Assembly: GCA_003505795.1 (NCBI GenBank) | Contig: DNXT01000260.1 | Span: 1 to 10,197 of the forward strand | DNA from: Lysobacteraceae bacterium | GTDB lineage: Bacteria; Pseudomonadota; Gammaproteobacteria; Xanthomonadales; Xanthomonadaceae | Length of the DNA: 10,197 bases | Direction of reading: 5' to 3' | Shown: piece by piece, positions 6,394-10,197 of the stretch | How positions within the stretch are numbered: position 1 is the stretch's first letter | How the letters are laid out: each line of letters starts with the position of its first letter | Program-made: the position numbers and the translations under genes | The notes under the pieces: generated by a model | Database searches by the model: none | What the model saw: the letters and a program-made list of their open reading frames with translations, nothing else | Told to the model about the DNA's origin: nothing

Positions 6394-6537
6394 GCGAGTC
6401 GCTCGCAAGCGCCCGCACCTCCGTGTGCGGGGATTCGACAGGCGAGTCCCTCGCAAGAGCCCGCACCTCCGTGTGCGGGGATTCGACTTCCGGCTCCCTC
6501 GCAAGAGCCGGTGCATCCACACGCGGGAATTCAACCG
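6394..6537. repeat. Three 48-bp tandem repeats between the two permease genes
   Basis: Units run 6394-6441, 6442-6489 and 6490-6537. Units 1 and 2 agree at 44 of 48 positions; unit 3 is degenerate and agrees with unit 2 at 33 of 48. Each of the first two contains a 7-bp stem, cccgcac/gtgcggg, around loop ctccgt (6412-6431 and 6460-6479). In unit 3 this stem is broken, but another, ggctc/gagcc, forms at 6492-6509. The array starts two bases after the first permease stop and ends 10 bp before the second permease ATG. It may moderate termination, RNA stability or translation between the pair. It is not a CRISPR array because there are no spacers. Confidence 0.85.
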
Positions 6538-6547
6538 GAACCGCTCC

Positions 6548-7972
6548 ATGTTCAAACAACTCTGGGCCACCAAGCACCCGCACGCCGCCCACGAAGACGC
6601 CGGCGGCCTCGGCCTGCAGCGCGCCCTCGGTCCCTGGGGCCTGACCGCGCTCGGCATCGGCGCGGTGATCGGCGGCGGCATCTTCGTCATCACCGGCCAG
6701 GCCGCGGCCGACCATGCCGGCCCGGCGATCATGCTGTCGTTCGTGCTCGCGGCGATCTGCTGCGCGTTCTGCGCGATGGCCTATGCCGAGTTCGCGGCGA
6801 TGGTGCCGGTCTCCGGCAGCGCCTACACCTACACCTACGCCACCTTCGGCGAGCTGGCGGCCTGGTTCATCGGCTGGATGCTGGTGCTCGAATACGGCGT
6901 GTCCGCGTCCGCGGTCGCGGTCAGCTGGACTGGCTACTTCCTGAGCCTGCTGGACCACTTCGGCATCCACCTGCCGGCCGCGCTGGTCAACGCCCCGCTC
7001 GACGCCAGACTGCGGCCGACCGGCGCCATCGCCAACCTGCCGGCGGCGGCGATCGTGCTGCTGCTGACCTGGCTGTGCTACGTCGGCATCCGCAAGTCGT
7101 CGGCGATGAACATGGCGATGGTGGTGCTCAAGACCGGCCTGATCGTGCTGGTGATCGTGGCCGGCTGGAAGTACGTCGATCCGGCCAACTGGCATCCGTT
7201 CATCCCGGCCAACGAGGGCCCCGGCAAGTACGGCATGGACGGCGTGCTGCGCGGCGCGGCGATGGTGTTCTTCGCCTACATCGGCTTCGAGGCGGTGTCG
7301 GTGGCGGCACAGGAATCGCACCGCCCGCAGCGCGACCTGCCGATCGGCATGCTGCTGTCGCTGGTGATCTGCACCGTGCTGTACATCGCCATGGCCGCGG
7401 TGATGACCGGCCTGGTGCCCTACACCCTGCTCGGCACCGCCGAGCCGGTGGTGACCGCGGTGGCCGCGCATCCGCAGCTCGGCTGGCTGCGGGTGGTGGT
7501 GGAGGTCGGCGCGCTGATCGGCCTGTCCTCGGTGGTGCTGGTGATGATCATCGGCCAGCCGCGCATCTTCATGATCATGGCCCGCGACGGCCTGCTGCCG
7601 CGGGTGTTCACCAGGATCCACCCCAAGTACCGCACCCCGCACATCAACACCGTGATCACCGGCATCGGCATCGCCGTGCTGGCCGCGCTGTTCCCGCTCG
7701 ACGTGCTGGGCGAGCTGACCTCGATGGGCACACTGATCGCGTTCGCCGCGGTCTGCGCCGGCGTGCTGATCCTGCGCCGCACCCAGCCCGACCTGCCGCG
7801 GCCGTTCCGGATGCCGGCGGCCTGGCTGATCTGCTCGGCCGGCGTGCTCAGCTGCTTGGCGCTGCTGTCGGCGATGACCGCGCACAACTGGATGCTGATG
7901 GGTTTCTGGACGATCGGCGGCTTCGTGATCTACTTCGGCTATGGATACCGCCACAGCCGCCTGCGCGGGTAG
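6548..7972 (+). CDS. APC-superfamily amino acid permease (second of a tandem pair)
   Basis: A 474-residue inner-membrane transporter, paralogous to the preceding gene throughout its length. About 12 membrane helices are predicted. TM1 has GIGAVIGGGIFVITG (36-50), then YAEFAAMVPVSGSAYTY (79-95), WHPFIPANEGPGKYG (215-229), FFAYIGFEAVSV (241-252) and PQRDLPIGM (260-268). The N-terminal cytoplasmic part is shorter than in the first permease. It differs around the substrate site (GGG in place of GAG in TM1, E in place of D after YIGF), so the two probably differ in preference. The ATG at 6548 is chosen because upstream codons in this frame fall within the 48-bp repeats. The ribosome site is weak (ccggaacc). 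The 156-bp gap from the first permease allows read-through co-transcription. The substrate is unknown. Confidence 0.95.
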   Translation: MFKQLWATKHPHAAHEDAGGLGLQRALGPWGLTALGIGAVIGGGIFVITGQAAADHAGPAIMLSFVLAAICCAFCAMAYAEFAAMVPVSGSAYTYTYATFGELAAWFIGWMLVLEYGVSASAVAVSWTGYFLSLLDHFGIHLPAALVNAPLDARLRPTGAIANLPAAAIVLLLTWLCYVGIRKSSAMNMAMVVLKTGLIVLVIVAGWKYVDPANWHPFIPANEGPGKYGMDGVLRGAAMVFFAYIGFEAVSVAAQESHRPQRDLPIGMLLSLVICTVLYIAMAAVMTGLVPYTLLGTAEPVVTAVAAHPQLGWLRVVVEVGALIGLSSVVLVMIIGQPRIFMIMARDGLLPRVFTRIHPKYRTPHINTVITGIGIAVLAALFPLDVLGELTSMGTLIAFAAVCAGVLILRRTQPDLPRPFRMPAAWLICSAGVLSCLALLSAMTAHNWMLMGFWTIGGFVIYFGYGYRHSRLRG

Positions 7973-7999
7973 GCGGCGCCCCGCTTGCGCGGGCTGCGC

Positions 8000-8026
8000 C
8001 CCGGGTCCTGCCGCGCAAGACCCGGG
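8000..8026 (+). terminator. Hairpin downstream of the second permease
   Basis: Arms cccgggtc (8000-8007) and gacccggg (8019-8026) pair perfectly over an 11-nt loop, 27 bp after the permease stop. No T-run follows, so termination may be factor-dependent or the hairpin may just protect the 3' end. The rest of the 7973-8204 gap is GC-rich and contains no gene I can support beyond a 13-codon frame just before mtnB. Confidence 0.4.
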
Positions 8027-8187
8027 CCCCGTGCTTCCGGCTCACCGGTCCCGCGCCTGCCGGCGCGCCCTCGACGGAAGGGGGCGCTTCCTCCCTTGGA
8101 GCGTGCCGGCACGAGCGGCATCGGTCGCGTTCCCGTATCCGTGCCTATCTGTCGAAGCCATGAACGAAAGTCATGAGCAGGCCGCGG

Positions 8188-8210
8188 AAGGGGGGCAGTA
8201 GAATATGCGG
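8188..8210 (+). promoter_or_regulatory. mtnB start region: Shine-Dalgarno and a -10-like box
   Basis: aagggggg (8188-8195) lies 9 nt before the ATG at 8205 and is a good ribosome-binding site for it, but is 15 nt from the alternative ATG at 8211. Overlapping this, tagaat (8199-8204) is a 5/6 match to the -10 box and would place a transcription start near 8211. No -35 is recognisable. The two readings exclude each other on a single transcript. The ribosome site decided the start I list. Confidence 0.4.
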
Positions 8211-8864
8211 ATGAACGCCATTCCCGTCTCCGTTCCCTACGACGCCGTACGCCTGCACGAGCTGGCGCAGCTGCTGATCGGCAACATCCGCGAACTGGCC
8301 CAGGCCGGCTGGACGCCGGCCACCAGCAGCAACTTCTCGCACCGCCTCGACGAGCGCCACGCCGCCATCACCGTGTCCGGACGCGACAAGGGGCGGCTGG
8401 TGGAAGACGACATCATGGTCGTGGACTTCGACGGCCAGGCGGTCGGGCGCCCGCTGCGGCCGTCCGCCGAGACCCTGCTGCACACCCAGCTGTACCGGCG
8501 CTTCCCGGAGATCGGCTGCGTGCTGCACACCCATTCGCCGGTGCAGACCGTGGCCTCGCGCCTGTTCGCCGGCGCCGGCCACATCCGCCTGGAAGGCTAC
8601 GAGCTGCTGAAGGCGTTCGAAGGCAACACCACCCACGAGGCCGCGGTGGAGGTGCCGGTGTTCGCCAACACCCAGGACATGAACGTGCTGGCGGCACAGG
8701 TGGACGCGCTGCTGGACAAGCGCTGCATGTGGGGGTATCTCATCGACGGACACGGAATGTACGCCTGGGGCCGCAACATGGCCGAGGCCCGCCGCCACCT
8801 CGAGGCGTTCGAGTTCCTGCTGCACTGCGAGCTCGAGCTGATCAAGCTGCGCGGCCCGCGCTGA
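8205..8864 (+). CDS. mtnB: Methylthioribulose-1-phosphate dehydratase MtnB
   Basis: A 219-residue cytosolic class II aldolase-family enzyme that dehydrates 5-methylthioribulose-1-phosphate to 2,3-diketo-5-methylthiopentyl-1-phosphate in methionine salvage. Zinc ligands are visible as H108 and H110 (VLHTHSPVQT) and H183 (DGHGMYAWG). E89 in PSAET occupies the usual acid/base position of the fold. The segments TPATSSNFSHRL (37-48), ITVSGRDKG (55-63) and YELLKAFEGNTTHE (132-145) are characteristic of MtnB rather than fuculose or ribulose-phosphate aldolases. The start could also be the ATG six bases later (8211). It leads a block with mtnD, 35 bp downstream, and mtnC; that grouping makes the assignment secure. 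Confidence 0.95.
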   Translation: MRMNAIPVSVPYDAVRLHELAQLLIGNIRELAQAGWTPATSSNFSHRLDERHAAITVSGRDKGRLVEDDIMVVDFDGQAVGRPLRPSAETLLHTQLYRRFPEIGCVLHTHSPVQTVASRLFAGAGHIRLEGYELLKAFEGNTTHEAAVEVPVFANTQDMNVLAAQVDALLDKRCMWGYLIDGHGMYAWGRNMAEARRHLEAFEFLLHCELELIKLRGPR

Positions 8865-8899
8865 GTCGCGTTTCCTTCCCCCACTACATAGCCACCGCC

Positions 8900-9466
8900 A
8901 TGAGCAGACTCCGCATCTTCGCCGACCGGCATCCCGACACCCCGCAGTTCGACAGCCGCGACGGCGAGCTGATCGCCGCCGAGCTGGGCAAGATCGGCGT
9001 CGTCTTCGAGCGCTGGAAGGCCAGCCAGCCGATCGAACCCGGCGCCGCCCCGGAACAGGTGATGGAAGCCTACCGCGCCGACATCGACCGCCTGGTCGCC
9101 GAGCGCGGCTTCAAGACCGTCGACGTGGTCAGCATCGCCCCGGACAACCCCAAGCGCGAGGAGATGCGCGCCAAGTTCCTCGACGAGCACTTCCACAAGG
9201 AAGACGAGGTGCGCTTCTTCGTGGCCGGCTCGGGCCTGTTCACGCTGCACGTCGAGGACAAGGTGTATGAGATCGAGTGCGTGAAGGACGACCTGATCGC
9301 CGTGCCCGACGGCACGTTGCACTGGTTCGACATGGGCGCCGAGCCGCACTTCGTGGCGATCCGCTTCTTCACCGAGCCGGACGGCTGGGTCGGCCATTTC
9401 ACCGGCACCGACATCGCGCAAAAGTTCCCCCGCTACGAACCCGAGAAGAACCAGAAGGCGAGCTGA
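8900..9466 (+). CDS. mtnD: Acireductone dioxygenase MtnD
   Basis: A 188-residue cytosolic cupin metalloenzyme. With Fe(II) it cleaves the acireductone 1,2-dihydroxy-3-keto-5-methylthiopentene with oxygen to 4-methylthio-2-oxobutanoate and formate, the last oxidation before transamination to methionine. With Ni(II), family members give an off-pathway product and carbon monoxide. The four metal ligands are H97, H99 and E103 (EHFHKEDE) and H141 (TLHWFD), one residue offset from the Klebsiella enzyme (H96, H98, E102, H140). Length is normal for the family. No Shine-Dalgarno is visible before the ATG at 8900, so translation may be coupled to mtnB 35 bp upstream. The stop is separated from the mtnC ATG by two bases. 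Confidence 0.97.
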   Translation: MSRLRIFADRHPDTPQFDSRDGELIAAELGKIGVVFERWKASQPIEPGAAPEQVMEAYRADIDRLVAERGFKTVDVVSIAPDNPKREEMRAKFLDEHFHKEDEVRFFVAGSGLFTLHVEDKVYEIECVKDDLIAVPDGTLHWFDMGAEPHFVAIRFFTEPDGWVGHFTGTDIAQKFPRYEPEKNQKAS

Positions 9467-9468
9467 CG

Positions 9469-10173
9469 ATGACCCAACCGCAAGCGATCCTCACTGATAT
9501 CGAAGGCACCACCAGCAGCATTTCGTTCGTCAAGGATGTCCTGTTCCCGTACGCGCGCCGGGCCATGCCCGATTTCGTGCACGAGCACGGCAACCACCCG
9601 CAGGTGCGGCACTGGCTGAACCAGGTCGCCGACGAGATCGGCGAGGACGTCGCCGATGAGACCATCATCGCCACGCTGCAGGCCTGGATCGACGAGGATC
9701 GCAAGCACACCGCGCTCAAGGCCCTGCAGGGCATGATCTGGGAGGACGGCTACCGCACCGCCGACTTCACCGCGCACATCTACCCCGACGCGGCGCGGCG
9801 CCTGCGCGAGTGGCACGCCGCCGGCATCCCGATCTACGTGTACTCCTCCGGCTCGGTGCCGGCGCAGAAGCTGTTCTTCGCCCACAGCGACGCCGGCGAC
9901 CTCACCGGCCTGGTGTCGGGCTGGTTCGACACCGAGATCGGCGGCAAGCGCGAGAGCAACAGCTACCGGCGCATCGCCGAGCGCATCGGCGTCGAGCCTG
10001 CCGCGATCCTGTTCCTGTCCGACGTGGTCGAGGAACTCGATGCCGCGACCCGTGCCGGCATGAAGACCGCCCTGCTCGACCGCCTCGAGGACTATCCGAC
10101 CCCGCGCACCCCGCAGGAGATCGGCAAGCACCCGCGCGTGCAGGCGTTCGACGAGATCGTGTTCAACGCCTGA
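9469..10173 (+). CDS. mtnC: Enolase-phosphatase MtnC
   Basis: A 234-residue cytosolic HAD-superfamily enzyme carrying out two steps: enolisation of 2,3-diketo-5-methylthiopentyl-1-phosphate and then removal of the phosphate to give the acireductone used by MtnD. HAD motif I is DIEGT with nucleophile D10 and E12 in place of the usual second aspartate, the hallmark of this family. Motif II is YSSGS (S126, S127), the motif III lysine is K160 (GGKRES), and motif IV is LFLSDVVEELDAA (D185). The cap domain occupies about residues 20-100. Length is normal and the gene is complete. The two-base spacing from mtnD and the aaggcgag ribosome site within the mtnD end indicate one transcript. It is the last gene in the window; the remaining 24 bases contain nothing identifiable. 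Confidence 0.97.
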   Translation: MTQPQAILTDIEGTTSSISFVKDVLFPYARRAMPDFVHEHGNHPQVRHWLNQVADEIGEDVADETIIATLQAWIDEDRKHTALKALQGMIWEDGYRTADFTAHIYPDAARRLREWHAAGIPIYVYSSGSVPAQKLFFAHSDAGDLTGLVSGWFDTEIGGKRESNSYRRIAERIGVEPAAILFLSDVVEELDAATRAGMKTALLDRLEDYPTPRTPQEIGKHPRVQAFDEIVFNA

Positions 10174-10197
10174 GCGGCGCCGCCGCCCGGCCGCCAC

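Noticed and set aside
6394..6537. CRISPR array
   Set aside because: The repeats are directly adjacent with no unique spacers, only three units exist and no cas gene is present.
4702..8163. A single uninterrupted reading frame of over 1,100 codons across both permeases
   Set aside because: It is out of frame with the two permeases, rich in Arg, Ala and Pro, and lacks any domain. It is the usual high-GC shadow of genes with G/C third positions.
7973..8204. SAM or other methionine-related riboswitch ahead of mtnB
   Set aside because: Beyond one simple hairpin I see no conserved riboswitch core or anti-terminator pair, and no methionine-rich leader peptide. A covariance-model search would settle it.

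Overview
The window is high-GC chromosomal DNA whose gene content and protein sequences look like a gammaproteobacterium of the Xanthomonadaceae/Lysobacteraceae group (Xanthomonas, Stenotrophomonas, Lysobacter, Luteimonas). The evidence is an E. coli-type SerA beside an FAD-linked 2-hydroxyacid oxidase, an mtnB-mtnD-mtnC block, strong G/C bias at codon third positions, and short dispersed hairpin repeats in the intergenic gaps. I cannot name the genus from sequence alone.

Layout. At the left edge, the first 97 codons of an FAD-linked oxidase (minus strand) diverge from serA (plus strand, 494-1735). SerA makes serine from 3-phosphoglycerate. The oxidase is plausibly the D-2-hydroxyglutarate dehydrogenase that removes the by-product of SerA. 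After serA comes a run of small hairpins, then a converging amidase-signature-family hydrolase (minus, 1950-3503). Its base and codon composition differ visibly from its neighbours. Next, also on the minus strand, are a 91-residue protein of unknown function (3670-3945) and a NUDIX hydrolase (4170-4745).

From 4919 onward all genes point rightward. Two paralogous APC-superfamily amino acid permeases (4919-6391 and 6548-7972) are separated by three 48-bp tandem repeats. Then comes a compact methionine-salvage block: mtnB (8205-8864), mtnD (8900-9466) and mtnC (9469-10173). MtnB dehydrates methylthioribulose-1-phosphate, MtnC enolises and dephosphorylates the diketone, and MtnD oxidises the acireductone to the 2-keto acid precursor of methionine. 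The mtnA/mtnK and mtnP-type steps and the final transaminase are not in the window.

Most of the window is ordinary core metabolism, and I see no defence system, CRISPR array, RNA gene or intact mobile element. The parts most worth a second look are the compositionally odd amidase with related inverted repeats outside both ends, the 48-bp tandem repeats between the permeases, the divergent oxidase/serA pair, and the promoter-like box that abuts the mtnB start.
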